Shown one piece after another: positions 25,295 through 34,447 of a stretch of 64,000 bases of DNA. This DNA is from Steromphala cineraria (lineage: Eukaryota; Mollusca; Gastropoda; Trochida; Trochidae). Positions within the stretch are counted from its first letter, which is position 1. Every line of letters starts with the position of its first letter. A program made the position numbers and the translations under genes. Below the pieces are notes generated by a model. That model had not been told where the DNA came from. It saw only the letters and a program-made list of their open reading frames with translations, and ran no database searches. Location: assembly GCA_916613615.1 (NCBI GenBank), contig OU744726.1, positions 69,894,764 through 69,958,763 of the forward strand. The letters run 5' to 3'.

Positions 25295-25420
25295 GACAGA
25301 AATAGTTTATTTTAGTGTAACATGTTAAACATATACATACATATAAACATGACACAATGGTACAAAATTATATTTAACAACTAACCATAGTTTGGCTTAT
25401 GAGACACAATTAAAAACAGT
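25295..25420 (+). repeat. Dispersed repeat related to 7655-7800
   Basis: TTTATTTTAGTGTAACATGTT followed by a GGCTTATGAGACAC block about 100 bp downstream, matching the pattern at 7655-7800. It is preceded by ACAGACAGACAGAAAT. Probably an antisense retroposon 3' end, not otherwise identified. Confidence 0.35.
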
Positions 25421-25774
25421 ATTTTACGTATAATACAGCATGTGAAGTAAAAATGATAATTAATAAAAAGCGATTATCACAATAAAAGCCACAATGATAA
25501 ATAATTTTGTAGATAAAAATTAAAATATAAAAACAGAATTTAATTAAAAGACTGACGTCTTAAAGACATACAGTTAAAGGTAGATGTTTAAATTTTGAAA
25601 CATCAACGGAGTTAAACATATTGTTAAGAGAACTATAAAAGAGAAGGAGGAGTATTTGTATGTTTGTGGCCTTCATTGCAAATAGGTTGTGAAATAAGTG
25701 TAACAATTTCATTTGCACCATTGATAAATTAAATCACAAGTTACAGGTTTGAGTTTCTGTAATAACAGTCCTCG

Positions 25775-25930
25775 TAGACTAACATTTTGTCTCGGAAGTA
25801 TTTTTGTCAAAATTGACAATATTTTTAAACAAATAATGTATTAAAACAAAATGGAGCCCAGAAGATGCTTAACTTCAGAAAGCTGAGCGATCTAGACTTG
25901 CTATACTTTTCAAGACTGGGTTGGTCGTCA
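25775..25930 (+). repeat. Dispersed repeat family, member G
   Basis: TAGACTAACATTTTGTCTCGGAAGTATTTTTG.. through AACAAAATGGAGCCCAGAAGATGCTTAAC.. to GATCTAGACTTGCTATACTTTTCAAGACTGGGTT. It pairs with the inverted copy at 19332-19480 and is the best reference copy of the family in this window. Confidence 0.6.
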
Positions 25931-27108
25931 ATTTATTATTTTTTTCTTTAGGGTCTGTATGTCCTAGTTGTGTTACGTTGTACTTTCATTGTAGTCGTGT
26001 TTGTAGCAAGAGTATTTGTGAAGAATGGCTTTAGTTCAAAAGTCCCATTTGGAATTTGTAATAAAGAAAAGTTGAAATATGGAGAAATATGTGACGGACA
26101 ACATAATCATACATGATTTGTGCCGTTTTAACACATCTCGTATCATAAATAGATCAATTATTGTTCAAATCCTTTTGTCAAATTCATATGGAATTTCAAT
26201 ATTTTAAGCTGCCTCAAATAGGAGTACATATAATAAACGACTACTGACCTCAATTGTCGTCGTGCTAAAATATCACTTGCTACAGTCCTATTACATATTC
26301 AATAAACTACTCACTTCATTTATACCATTTCTACACACTTCCTTTGGTTGTAGGTACCATTTTTTAAAACTTAGTTTTCTGTTCGTTTCCGTGGTAGGTA
26401 TGCGAGTCTTTTCAAGTTCCGATTTTACATAACAAATGTCAACACCGCCGTCTCTATTTACAGTTGTATTTCCTAACTAGGTTCTCTTCCTTAAATCCGT
26501 TTGCACCGAACGATCCTACTTTTTGTGTTTACCAACGAGATTCTCGTGGCCTCGACCTTTGACCTGGGTCATGACCCGAGACGTCGGTAACGTCTGACAC
26601 CCCCGGACGACGTGGGCTTAACCAGGCACGCGCTTCTAAGATTAGAAAACGACATCTATTGCATATACCTTTAAAATAAAAAAATCACTTTACATGTAGA
26701 CGGAACTAGATTAATCACAAATTCTTATTTTGACATGGAAACGCAGTTATTTAATCACATCCGGTTTAAACAAACATGTCCTAAATGGTCGTCTCTTTTG
26801 AGACAAAATCATTATAACTTCGCAGTTATGAGACCAGGAAGACACTCACGGTCTACGTGGGAATTTCCATTATCAAGTAACCTAACTTTGTCAAGTGCAA
26901 AACAATATAAGTTTGGTGAGGTCGTTTTTCATTTATGTTTATGAGAAACCATAGGTGAAAAGGTATACGAGAGATATATATACCTTGAGGATAATTAAAT
27001 GTGCAAAAAGAAAAAAGTAACAAGATTGCATTAAAGTTAGGTTTTACATATGCGTTCTTCTTAAAATGTTCGTTTCAAGAATTACTAGTACAAGTAGCAT
27101 GATTTACG
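25931..27108. other. AT-rich non-coding stretch
   Basis: No gene recognised. A GC- and CpG-richer patch lies at about 26545-26640 (GACCTGGGTCATGACCCGAGACGTCGG), which could be regulatory but shows no identifiable promoter layout. Confidence 0.4.
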
Positions 27109-27227
27109 ATACACTTAATCAACAATAAACACTTAATCAACAATAAACACTTAATCAACAATAAACACTTTATCAACAATAAACACTTAATCAACAATAA
27201 ACACTTAATCAACAATAAACACTTACT
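27109..27227 (+). repeat. 18-bp tandem repeat, about six copies
   Basis: The unit ACACTTAATCAACAATAA repeats head to tail with a single variant (TTTATC for TTAATC in the fourth unit). It is a short AT-rich minisatellite. Confidence 0.95.
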
Positions 27228-27879
27228 TAGAAGGAATAGTGTGCTTATTTCTATGAGATATTAGTTCATGATATCCTGATCGGGCTGTATATTCTGATAA
27301 GAGCAGTACAGTAGATTGTGAATGAATCATGGACGGAATGGTTCAAGGTACTTATGAAACTAATACAGGCAAAACGTTATTGTCATATGTGCGTTGGAGT
27401 ACATAAAGTAATATATGAACCTTCATTAAATATTAAATTAACATTAATCAATAATACGTTGTACGATACGATCTTTATGCTTATCAAAGCAATTTATGTT
27501 CATTTAATATGAGATGAACGTCACTTCACCAGGTGGCACGTATAGGGTCCAAAAATACCACCATATTGTCATAAACCCCGAAACGTAGAGATTTCACAAA
27601 AAGAAGAGGTTATACAGATATTCTGCACTTCTAAATCATGAAACTAGATATAACGCCACTCCTCCTTCTCCCCCTCCACCCCTCCACATTTCGCGGCTCA
27701 TTCCTCGGCCCTACCTCATGGACAATGCATTACACATTCCCTGTGTTATCACCATGTAAGAAACGCTCAAAGATCACAGCTGGAGAAATAGGCGAGAATG
27801 ATTTCAACACCAGTTTTTATCCTGCTAGGAACTCCTTCAAACAGACGTATGTTCCTTTGTTTGCAGTGAATCTACCTCT

Positions 27880-28265
27880 TTCACCTGCATAAATAACACC
27901 AGTGATCCAATAAATCTCACATATTCTCTGAATTATCGTGATGCTAGGATAAACCATTGCTTTAAATGTAAGAAACAATACTAATAGATGTCTTACTTGA
28001 CTAAAGTTAAAGAATTGATTGGATCCATTTGAGTTCTATGTTTTCAGTTTTATTTCAATGTTTTATTTCTGTGTAGGCAAAACTCTAAACTACTTTTATC
28101 ACCTGCATAAATAACACCAGTGATCCAATAAATCTTACATATTCTCTGAATTATCGTCTAAACCATTGCTTTAAATGTAAGAAACAATACTAATAGTTGT
28201 CTTACTTGACTAAAGAATTGATGGATCCATTTTAGTTCCATGTCTTTAATTACATTTCAATGTTT
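27880..28265 (+). repeat. About 200-bp tandem duplication interrupted by the DIRS element
   Basis: TCACCTGCATAAATAACACCAGTGATCCAATAAATC(T)(C/T)ACATATTCTCTGAATTATCG.. begins at about 27880 and again at about 28098, with small indels between copies. Copy 1 ends ..TTTCAATGTTTTATTTCTGTGTAGGC. Copy 2 reads ..TTTCAATGTTTTATT and is then cut by the DIRS element, whose far flank resumes with TCTGTG at 34448. Copy 1 therefore shows the unoccupied insertion site. Confidence 0.9.
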
Positions 28266-28292
28266 TATTATTTAACGTACTATACCGTCTCC

Positions 28293-28421
28293 GACTCACC
28301 GTAGCCCATTGATTGCCAATCAATTATCTCTCGACCCATAACACAGAAAAAACAATACGGGAGTTACCTGCACATCCCCGCCGCGCCACCTATGGTCACG
28401 TGACCAAAACCTCATTCCAAC
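28293..28421 (+). repeat. DIRS left inverted terminal repeat
   Basis: GACTCACCGTAGCCCATTGA.. through ..CCTCATTCCAAC is the exact reverse complement, as far as I can read, of 34272-34400. It contains the palindrome-like TTGATTGCCAATCAA and GGTCACGTGACC. The 27 bp outside it (28266-28292) are not part of the shared repeat but are represented in the internal complementary region. Confidence 0.95.
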
Positions 28422-28779
28422 TTCCTGTCGCTCAGTGAACGGTCGTGTTTCTGAGCGCTCTCGAAGTTATATTGCCTTGGATTGTATTAAAGTATACTCC
28501 TTTTTTCTCTCGTTCCCTTTACTTGGGGGTAGGGTTCTTTCTCCTATCTCCTGGTTTGGTTTCCAATTGTGTAATTGGAATTTAGACTGGTTGCCTGTGT
28601 ATCAGGCAGGCTAGTCAGTGTCGCGCTACCCTGCTTGGGTCGCGCTGCTCGTGTTGCACGTGCTTGCTCGTGCGTCTCGGCTTGTAGGTCTCGCCTACGG
28701 GTACCTGACCTTTGACCCCGCGGTTGGTGCGTGGGACGTGTGCAGGCAGCGTGCGGCTTGCCGTCCGCTCCGCGGGGGT

Positions 28780-29100
28780 TCGTCCTTGCTCCGCTTGGTT
28801 CACCGGGCGAGTGACGGACTGGAGTGGAGGGTCCACCCTTCGTCGGTGGTCCACCCTTCGTTCGCTGCGCGGTTGCTTCACTTCGCTCCGCTCTGGTTCA
28901 CCTGGCGAGTGACGGACTGGAGTGAAGGGTCCACCCTCCGTTCGGTGGTCCACCCTTCGTTCGGTACGCGGTTGCTTCGCTTCGCTCCGTCTTGGTTCAC
29001 CTGGCGGGTGTCGGACCTGGGTGACTGGTTCGTTCTTCACCCTCGTCGCGGGTGATTCACTTCACTCCTCCTCGGTCCGTCGGGCGAGTGACGGACGTGA
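28780..29100 (+). repeat. About 98-bp tandem repeats in the DIRS leader
   Basis: GCGAGTGACGGACTGGAGTG recurs at 28807 and 28905, with diverged versions at 29004 and 29084, giving a spacing of 98, 99 and 80 bp. Each is followed by GGGTCCACCCT..GTTCG and by GCGGTTGCTTC.CTTCGCTCCG..TGGTTCACCTG. The repeats lie between the left inverted repeat and the Gag-like ORF, so they probably belong to the untranslated leader or promoter. The open frames across them on both strands are a by-product of high GC. Confidence 0.8.
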
Positions 29101-29151
29101 GTGTCGGGCCGGTTCGGTTCACTTGTGACGGGAACCAGGGTATCGTCAGCG

Positions 29152-30894
29152 ATGTACCCTGGCTTCTGTGGACGTTGTGGACTTCGGAAGTCGGGGACCC
29201 ATGATCCCCACTCCCTCTGTCGCGCTTGTACTTCCACCTGTTCTTGGCAGGACAGGTGTGAGGAATGTGAATCTCTCACTTCGGAACAATTTAGAGCGTA
29301 CCTTCGAGCTCTAAGGAGAAGTGAGAGGGACGCTGTAACGTCCAAGCGTAGGGTGCGGACTGCCGGGAACCCTTCGGCTTCGTCCACCATCACCTCCCCC
29401 ACGGACGGGTTGATAATTTCGGAGGATACGAGGGAGTTTGAGACGGAGGGTCTGGTTTCAGATTCGGACAGGGGCGTACATGGGGGTAGGGATGGGAGCC
29501 CTTCCCCTCCCCCTACCCCTCGTCCCTCCGCTCTTCACCGTTCCTCTTCGGTGTCCTCCGTTCCCTCCCGAGTGTCGCCCGTTCGGATGCGGAGGAAGTC
29601 CAAAAAGAAGAAGAAGAAGTCAGAGGAGCGTGCACCCTTCGACCAGGCTGCCTTCTCCGCGAAGCTGCTTGCGTCGGTGAAGGATATGGTTTCGGGGATG
29701 TTGGACGCCAGGGGAACCGTTCCCCCCGATAATGTACGTCGGGAGGTGTCCCCCCCACCCGTGGATAGGTCCACCCAGGACTCCCCTCCTCAACGCACTG
29801 GGCGTAGGGTCACTCTCCTTTCCCCGGAGGTGTCCCCCAGTGACACGTCGAACCCCGCCCTGTCACCTCATTCGGACCAACAGTTCGTGGATACGACGGA
29901 CCCCCCCTTCATTCCTATCACCGAGAGTGGGGGCGGGAATGCATCGGGTTCGGATGCGACTGATAAGATGGATGCGGTGGCGGAGTGGGCGGGGCTTGTC
30001 TTGCGGGAGGTGGACGATTCCCCGTCATCGACCAAGCGGGCTCGTCTTGAATCCTTCTGCGAGGATGAAGCCCCCCGCTCCGCGAGACAGGTCTTCCCCC
30101 CCCATCGGCTGTTTGACACGGCGGGGAAGGATTTCGGCTCGGCGATTTCGGCCGCCGCACCGGGGAGACTCATTCCTCCACTTGTGCTGACGGACCGTCA
30201 GCGGTCAACCCTTCCGGTGGCGGACCCACCGATTCCACTTAACCCTCCCACTTTGGATGAGGACATCAGGCGGGTGGCCGCACCCTCCGCGGCTCACCTC
30301 GTGTCGGATGCCCATCTTGTCCACCTGGACAAGGAGGCCAGGTCCATCCTGGGGACGGTGAACTCTGTCGCCCATGCCTGTCAGGCAATGACAGCCTTCG
30401 CAAGGGAGGCGGAGATGGACAAGGGGGCCCCAGCTCTCTACCGTGCGTTCGGCTCCGTGGCGGGAGGTTTAGCGCAGGTGATGTTGAGTGCAGGACGCAT
30501 CTCGGCGGGGGTCACCAACTTGCGTAGGGACGGGTTCCTCGGACGGACCAACCTCCCCGTCGGGATACGGAGCAATCTCCGTGGAGTGTCGGGGTCAGCC
30601 CACACCTTGTTTGCCGGGGCGATACCGGAAGCCCTCCGACAGCGTCACGAATTCCAGCAGCAGGACCTGACTAACAGGCTCGCGGTAGAGCGGAGGCAGG
30701 GGTTCACCACACCTAAGAAGGGGAGACCTACGTACAAAGCCCCACCCCCCAGTACGGGGGGGGTGTCGTTTCGGTTCGGGGGTCGGGGAGGAAGAGACTC
30801 GGGCAATGTCTCCGGCCCCTCACCAGGCAAACGTACCCCTCAGAAGAAATGGCCCAAGCGGGGGAAAGGTCCCTTCACCCCGAGGAAACAGTGA
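29152..30894 (+). CDS. DIRS ORF1, Gag-like zinc-finger protein
   Basis: 580 residues from the first ATG of a long open frame; an earlier GTG at 29101 in the same frame is not a likely eukaryotic start. The N-terminus has C6-x2-C9, H17, H20, C23-x2-C26 and C36-x2-C39, the Cys/His cluster usual at the front of DIRS ORF1. A Pro/Ser-rich region follows, with a lysine-rich patch (RRKSKKKKKK). An Ala/Leu-rich, mostly helical segment at about residues 380-520 could be the capsid-forming part. The C-terminus is very basic (TPQKKWPKRGKGPFTPRKQ), as expected for nucleic-acid binding. Its presumed role is packaging of element RNA. ORF2 starts 89 bp before its stop in another frame. The assignment rests on position and the zinc cluster; Gag of this group is poorly conserved. 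Confidence 0.8.
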   Translation: MYPGFCGRCGLRKSGTHDPHSLCRACTSTCSWQDRCEECESLTSEQFRAYLRALRRSERDAVTSKRRVRTAGNPSASSTITSPTDGLIISEDTREFETEGLVSDSDRGVHGGRDGSPSPPPTPRPSALHRSSSVSSVPSRVSPVRMRRKSKKKKKKSEERAPFDQAAFSAKLLASVKDMVSGMLDARGTVPPDNVRREVSPPPVDRSTQDSPPQRTGRRVTLLSPEVSPSDTSNPALSPHSDQQFVDTTDPPFIPITESGGGNASGSDATDKMDAVAEWAGLVLREVDDSPSSTKRARLESFCEDEAPRSARQVFPPHRLFDTAGKDFGSAISAAAPGRLIPPLVLTDRQRSTLPVADPPIPLNPPTLDEDIRRVAAPSAAHLVSDAHLVHLDKEARSILGTVNSVAHACQAMTAFAREAEMDKGAPALYRAFGSVAGGLAQVMLSAGRISAGVTNLRRDGFLGRTNLPVGIRSNLRGVSGSAHTLFAGAIPEALRQRHEFQQQDLTNRLAVERRQGFTTPKKGRPTYKAPPPSTGGVSFRFGGRGGRDSGNVSGPSPGKRTPQKKWPKRGKGPFTPRKQ

Positions 30895-32836
30895 CACGTG
30901 GCGTCCGCCCCTGCTCCCCCCACCTACGATTTCTCACTGGGATGGCCCTGTCGGAGGGCGTCTCAGCCAGTTCGCAGCGAACTGGAGGCAACTAGGATTG
31001 GATCCCTTTGTGTGTCGGATTCTGGAGCGGGGGTTTCAGATACCAGTCTCGTCTCCCCCTCCGCTCACCTGCTCTCCAACGGAGCGTCCACTGGCAGCCG
31101 ACAAGCTTGCCCTCACGTTGGAGCAGGTGGAGATTCTCATCTCCAAGGAGGCGGTGGAGGAAATCCCGCTCCAGGATCTCTCCCCCGGGTTCTACTCACC
31201 CGTGTTCGTTCGACCCAAGAGAGACTCGGGAAAATGGCGGCTCATTCACGATATGTCGGTGTTCAACCGCTCCTACCTCGTACGGCCGCCATATTTTCGT
31301 CTCTTGACTGTGTCGTCAGTAATGCTATTACTGGAGCAATCGGATTGGATGATATCCCTAGATCTTCAGGATGCGTACTTGCACATTCCCATCTTCCGGG
31401 AACACCGCAAGTTCCTCCGGTTCGTCCTGGGGGGGCGCCACTTTCAGTGGAACGTGCTCCCGTTCGGGATATCATCCGCTCCGTGGCTTTTCACCAGAGT
31501 GACCCAACCAGTGGTCCACTTCCTTCACCATCACGACGTACAGTTCGCCATGTACCTGGACGACGGGTTCAGTCACCACCACTCCCCCACAATCCTCGCG
31601 GAGCAGCGGGATTTCGTGATCGGCCTGTTCAGGAGGCTGGGGTGGCTGGTAAACCTGGACAAGTCGGACTTACAGCCAACCAACGTGCTCACCTTCCTGG
31701 GCGCCAGACTGGATACAGTTCGTTACAGGGCCTTCGTTCCCAAGGAGCGGATGGCCAGGATAGACAGCCTATTAGATCGGGGACTCAAGGGTCCGCTTCT
31801 GCTCCGACAGTGGCAGCGGATCCTAGGGTTACTCACATCAGCTCAGGACCTCACCGCGAGGGGACGGCTGGAGCTGAGACCCCTCCAGGTTTTTATCAAC
31901 CCGCACGTCAGGGAGGAAGTGTGCAGACACGTGTTTCCACTTCCCCAGAGGCTAGTCCCCCACTTAGCGTGGTGGACAGTGGAGGCGAACGTGTTCTCGG
32001 GTGTTCCACTCAGACCTCCCGTGCCGACCGAGCACCTCTTCGTGGACGCTTCCACGCAGGGGTGGGGGGCCCACCTGGGAACGGAACAGACGGCGGGGCT
32101 CTGGTCGTTGGCCCAGCGTTCGTGCCACATCAACGAGCTGGAAATGGAAGCCATCAGGCTGGCGATCTGTCATTGGTCCGCTCGGCTGTGGGGTCAAGTG
32201 CTACTCGTGCACACGGACAGCTCAACAGCGGCCTGGGGGATAAACAAGCAAGGCTCGACCAGGGCAGTCGGCATCCTCAGGCTAGCACTGGACCTCTTCC
32301 GCGTGACGGACGGGCTGCACATGTCGGTTCGCGCGGTGCACATTCCGGGGGTGAAGAATGTGCTGGCGGACGCCCTTTCCAGGCCGGACAAACCGCCGTC
32401 CACGGAGTGGAAACTCCTCCCCCAGGCGTTTCAACAAGTGTGCCAGCACTTCGGGAGGCCGCACATAGACCTGTTTGCGACCCGGCTGAACCACCAGCTG
32501 CCGGTCTACGTCTCCCCAGTTCCCGACCCCGGGGCGTGGGGCCTAGACGCTCTGTCATTCGAGTGGGAGGGGATGGACGCCTACGCTTTTCCTCCCCCGA
32601 GTATTCTCACTCAAGTTGTGGCGAAGATCAAGGCCACTCGGACGATCAGGCTCATCCTGATAGCTCCCCTCTGGCCAGCGAGGCAGTGGTTCGTACCTCT
32701 CCGGAGGATGTGTCTGGAGGACCCAATCCCCATTCCTCTCAGGTGGAATCTCTTAGTGAGCGAGCCAAGCGGGCGGGTGCACGAGAACCCGCAAGCACTG
32801 GATCTTCACGCTTGGCTTGTCTCCAAAAGGGGCTGA
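30806..32836 (+). CDS. DIRS ORF2, reverse transcriptase / RNase H with DIRS C-terminal domain
   Basis: 676 residues from an ATG overlapping the end of ORF1. The reverse transcriptase shows PVFVRPKRDSGKWRLIHD, SLDLQDAY with catalytic D186, LPFGISSAP, and YLDD with D252/D253. RNase H follows with the four expected acidic residues: D414 in LFVDAST, E446 in NELEMEA, D471 in VHTDSS and D522 in LADALSR. Beyond that, DLFATRLN from about residue 555 and YAFPPPSIL from about 593 form the conserved region that in many DIRS elements is described as a methyltransferase-like domain; the PP motif here is not a textbook catalytic site. The protein would copy element RNA into cDNA. No break is visible. The tyrosine recombinase frame takes over almost exactly at its stop codon. 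Confidence 0.95.
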   Translation: MSPAPHQANVPLRRNGPSGGKVPSPRGNSDTWRPPLLPPPTISHWDGPVGGRLSQFAANWRQLGLDPFVCRILERGFQIPVSSPPPLTCSPTERPLAADKLALTLEQVEILISKEAVEEIPLQDLSPGFYSPVFVRPKRDSGKWRLIHDMSVFNRSYLVRPPYFRLLTVSSVMLLLEQSDWMISLDLQDAYLHIPIFREHRKFLRFVLGGRHFQWNVLPFGISSAPWLFTRVTQPVVHFLHHHDVQFAMYLDDGFSHHHSPTILAEQRDFVIGLFRRLGWLVNLDKSDLQPTNVLTFLGARLDTVRYRAFVPKERMARIDSLLDRGLKGPLLLRQWQRILGLLTSAQDLTARGRLELRPLQVFINPHVREEVCRHVFPLPQRLVPHLAWWTVEANVFSGVPLRPPVPTEHLFVDASTQGWGAHLGTEQTAGLWSLAQRSCHINELEMEAIRLAICHWSARLWGQVLLVHTDSSTAAWGINKQGSTRAVGILRLALDLFRVTDGLHMSVRAVHIPGVKNVLADALSRPDKPPSTEWKLLPQAFQQVCQHFGRPHIDLFATRLNHQLPVYVSPVPDPGAWGLDALSFEWEGMDAYAFPPPSILTQVVAKIKATRTIRLILIAPLWPARQWFVPLRRMCLEDPIPIPLRWNLLVSEPSGRVHENPQALDLHAWLVSKRG

Positions 32837-33906
32837 AAGGGGCGGGCTTCTCTGAGAAAGTCGCAGCCGCGGTTTCCTCCGCCCAGCGGGTCTCCACTCG
32901 CAAGCTGTATGATGTACAGTGGGGATCATTTGCTTCGTTTTGTTTGGACAAGGGATGGGACGTCCAGGTAGCAACTGTCCCTCAGGTGGCGGAGTATCTA
33001 GTGTATCTCCGGGAGGAGAGGGGACTTAAAGCCTCCTCTATTAACACCCACCTAGCGGCGATCATGTCGGTTTTACGCAAGCGGGACCCCTCTGTGGACA
33101 TCTCCGTCCTCAAGGAAGTGGTCAGAACCTACCGTCAGGAGGACGGACGGCTCAGACCCAGGCCTCCCGAATGGGACTTAGCGATCGTTCTGGAACACTT
33201 ATGTTCAGACTTCTACGAGCCCCTGACGGAGACCATCATTCTCCGACTGACGGTCAAGACTGCCTTCCTGGTGGCGATGGCTTCGGCCGCAAGGGTCTCG
33301 GAGTTACATGCGCTGCAGGCCGATTTGCTCCGCTTTGAAGCGACGGATGGTGGTAAGGCCACGCTGGGTCTTGCTCCCGACTTTGTGTGCAAGAACCAAG
33401 GGTCGGACGAACGGGGCAGGGTTTTCCACATTCCCGCCCTCTCAGGTTCGGTCTCCCCCATGGACGAAGAGAGCAGACTCCTTTGTCCGGTTCGAGCGCT
33501 TCGGGTGTATGCTGAGCGCACGCGGTCCCTCAGGCAGGGGAGGAGGAGGCTGTTTCTGCCTCATTCCCAGCGTAGCACGAAGGAGATAGACAAACGCCTC
33601 TTGGGGGTCTATCTGCGGTCTGCTATCCTGGACGCCTACAAGGCCAAGGATCTAGCACCGCCGGCTCGTACTAACCCGCATGAGATCAGGGCGATCTCAG
33701 CCACAATGGCTTTTCACAGCAACATCGCCGTAGCGGACATCATGTCGGGCTGTTTTTGGAAGTCCGGCATGGTTTTCGCTAACCACTACCTCCGAGACTT
33801 GTCCACGGAAGACCTCGCGGGTGTTACCAGGCTGGGGCCTCAGGTGTTCGCTCAGCATCGCACGGCGGGTTCTGCTTTCCCCAGGGGGGTCACAGCTCAA
33901 CGTTAG
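32803..33906 (+). CDS. DIRS ORF3, tyrosine recombinase (start not defined)
   Basis: The last 368 codons of a frame that is open from 30895. The N-terminal core-binding helices (TRKLYDVQWGSFASFC, NTHLAAIMSVL) precede a catalytic domain with R in AARVSEL (codon at 33292), HEIR (H 33679, R 33688) and the nucleophile Y in FANHYLRDL (33787). This is the R..HxxR..Y set of tyrosine recombinases. It would integrate the circular cDNA, replacing the integrase of LTR elements. Unusually, no ATG lies between 31237 and about 33060 in this frame, so the domain has no nearby start. Translation by frameshift from ORF2, by splicing, or from the ATG at 31234 are the options. The coordinates given cover the part with family similarity. 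Confidence 0.9.
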   Translation, partial: SSRLACLQKGLKGAGFSEKVAAAVSSAQRVSTRKLYDVQWGSFASFCLDKGWDVQVATVPQVAEYLVYLREERGLKASSINTHLAAIMSVLRKRDPSVDISVLKEVVRTYRQEDGRLRPRPPEWDLAIVLEHLCSDFYEPLTETIILRLTVKTAFLVAMASAARVSELHALQADLLRFEATDGGKATLGLAPDFVCKNQGSDERGRVFHIPALSGSVSPMDEESRLLCPVRALRVYAERTRSLRQGRRRLFLPHSQRSTKEIDKRLLGVYLRSAILDAYKAKDLAPPARTNPHEIRAISATMAFHSNIAVADIMSGCFWKSGMVFANHYLRDLSTEDLAGVTRLGPQVFAQHRTAGSAFPRGVTAQR

Positions 33907-33934
33907 GGCTTATTTTGCTTTTTGTTGTTTGCTC

Positions 33935-33940
33935 AATAAA
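33935..33940 (+). terminator. AATAAA polyadenylation signal of the DIRS element
   Basis: AATAAA lies 29 bp after the recombinase stop codon, in a T-rich segment, and upstream of the internal complementary region. A transcript ending here would leave out the internal complementary region and right repeat, so a longer read-through RNA would be needed for replication. Confidence 0.5.
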
Positions 33941-34106
33941 CTTCGCATCGCACCTCCGTGTCTCGTTGGGTTCTTCTTTCGGTTCGGGGTGGGCTCCTTC
34001 CTTAGCGGGGGTCCTGGACTCCCACCCCTAGCCATACGGAAGTAAGGGGAAGTACCTGCGCTCCTGCCGCCTCGCTCTCGCAGCCCTCCACCCTCTGTGG
34101 TAGTCG

Positions 34107-34200
34107 GGGCTACGGTGAGTCGGAGACGGTATAGTACGTTAAATAATAGTACGTTTTTGAGTAAACGTCATTATTTGTACTTACCGTCGACGACTCACCA
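34107..34200 (+). repeat. DIRS internal complementary region
   Basis: 34107-34148 is the reverse complement of the left edge of the element, and 34145-34200 is the reverse complement of the right edge. Joined here, they give on the other strand ..CTCAAAAACGTACTATTATTTAACGTACTATACC.., which is right end followed directly by left end. This is the signature that allows DIRS cDNA to be completed and circularised, and it defines the element boundaries to within four bases (TATT). Confidence 0.95.
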
Positions 34201-34271
34201 ATCATTATTTTCCCACCCTTGCCTCCCCTCCTGCGAGTAGGTTCGCTCTAGCGTTCACGAGCTCCAGGTAG

Positions 34272-34400
34272 GTTGGAATGAGGTTTTGGTCACGTGACCA
34301 TAGGTGGCGCGGCGGGGATGTGCAGGTAACTCCCGTATTGTTTTTTCTGTGTTATGGGTCGAGAGATAATTGATTGGCAATCAATGGGCTACGGTGAGTC
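34272..34400 (-). repeat. DIRS right inverted terminal repeat
   Basis: GTTGGAATGAGG.. through ..GGGCTACGGTGAGTC, the inverse of 28293-28421. Outside it, 34401-34447 is the right-specific edge (GTCGACGGTAAGTACAAATAATGACG..ACGTACTATT), which is also encoded in the internal complementary region. Confidence 0.95.
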
Positions 34401-34447
34401 GTCGACGGTAAGTACAAATAATGACGTTTACTCAAAAACGTACTATT

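Larger units (their letters stand above)
28266..34447 (+). mobile_element. Apparently complete DIRS-type tyrosine-recombinase retrotransposon
   Basis: A 6.2-kb, strongly GC-rich island in AT-rich DNA. In order: an asymmetric left edge, a 129-bp inverted terminal repeat, a GC-rich leader with about 98-bp tandem repeats, a Gag-like ORF, a reverse transcriptase/RNase H ORF overlapping it, a tyrosine recombinase, an AATAAA signal, an internal complementary region, and the right inverted repeat with its own edge. Elements of this order make cDNA by reverse transcription, circularise it with help of the internal complementary region, and integrate through the recombinase. There are no LTRs and no DDE integrase. 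All three ORFs are open and the inverted repeats appear identical, so the copy looks young and possibly active. Confidence 0.95.

Noticed and set aside
27638..27892. 84-codon frame starting with a hydrophobic, leucine-rich stretch
   Set aside because: Although it starts at an ATG and looks signal-like, the rest has no family motif and ends at the start of a non-coding tandem duplication.
28615..29402. Long open frames on both strands (121-145 codons) around the DIRS leader
   Set aside because: They follow the GC-rich tandem repeats, start mostly at non-ATG codons and show no domain; stops are simply rare at this GC content.
30898..32800. First 630 codons of the 1002-codon frame leading to the tyrosine recombinase
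   Set aside because: This part lies opposite the RT/RNase H gene in another frame and has no family similarity; it starts at GTG. I keep only the recombinase part as coding and discuss the open frame as a finding.
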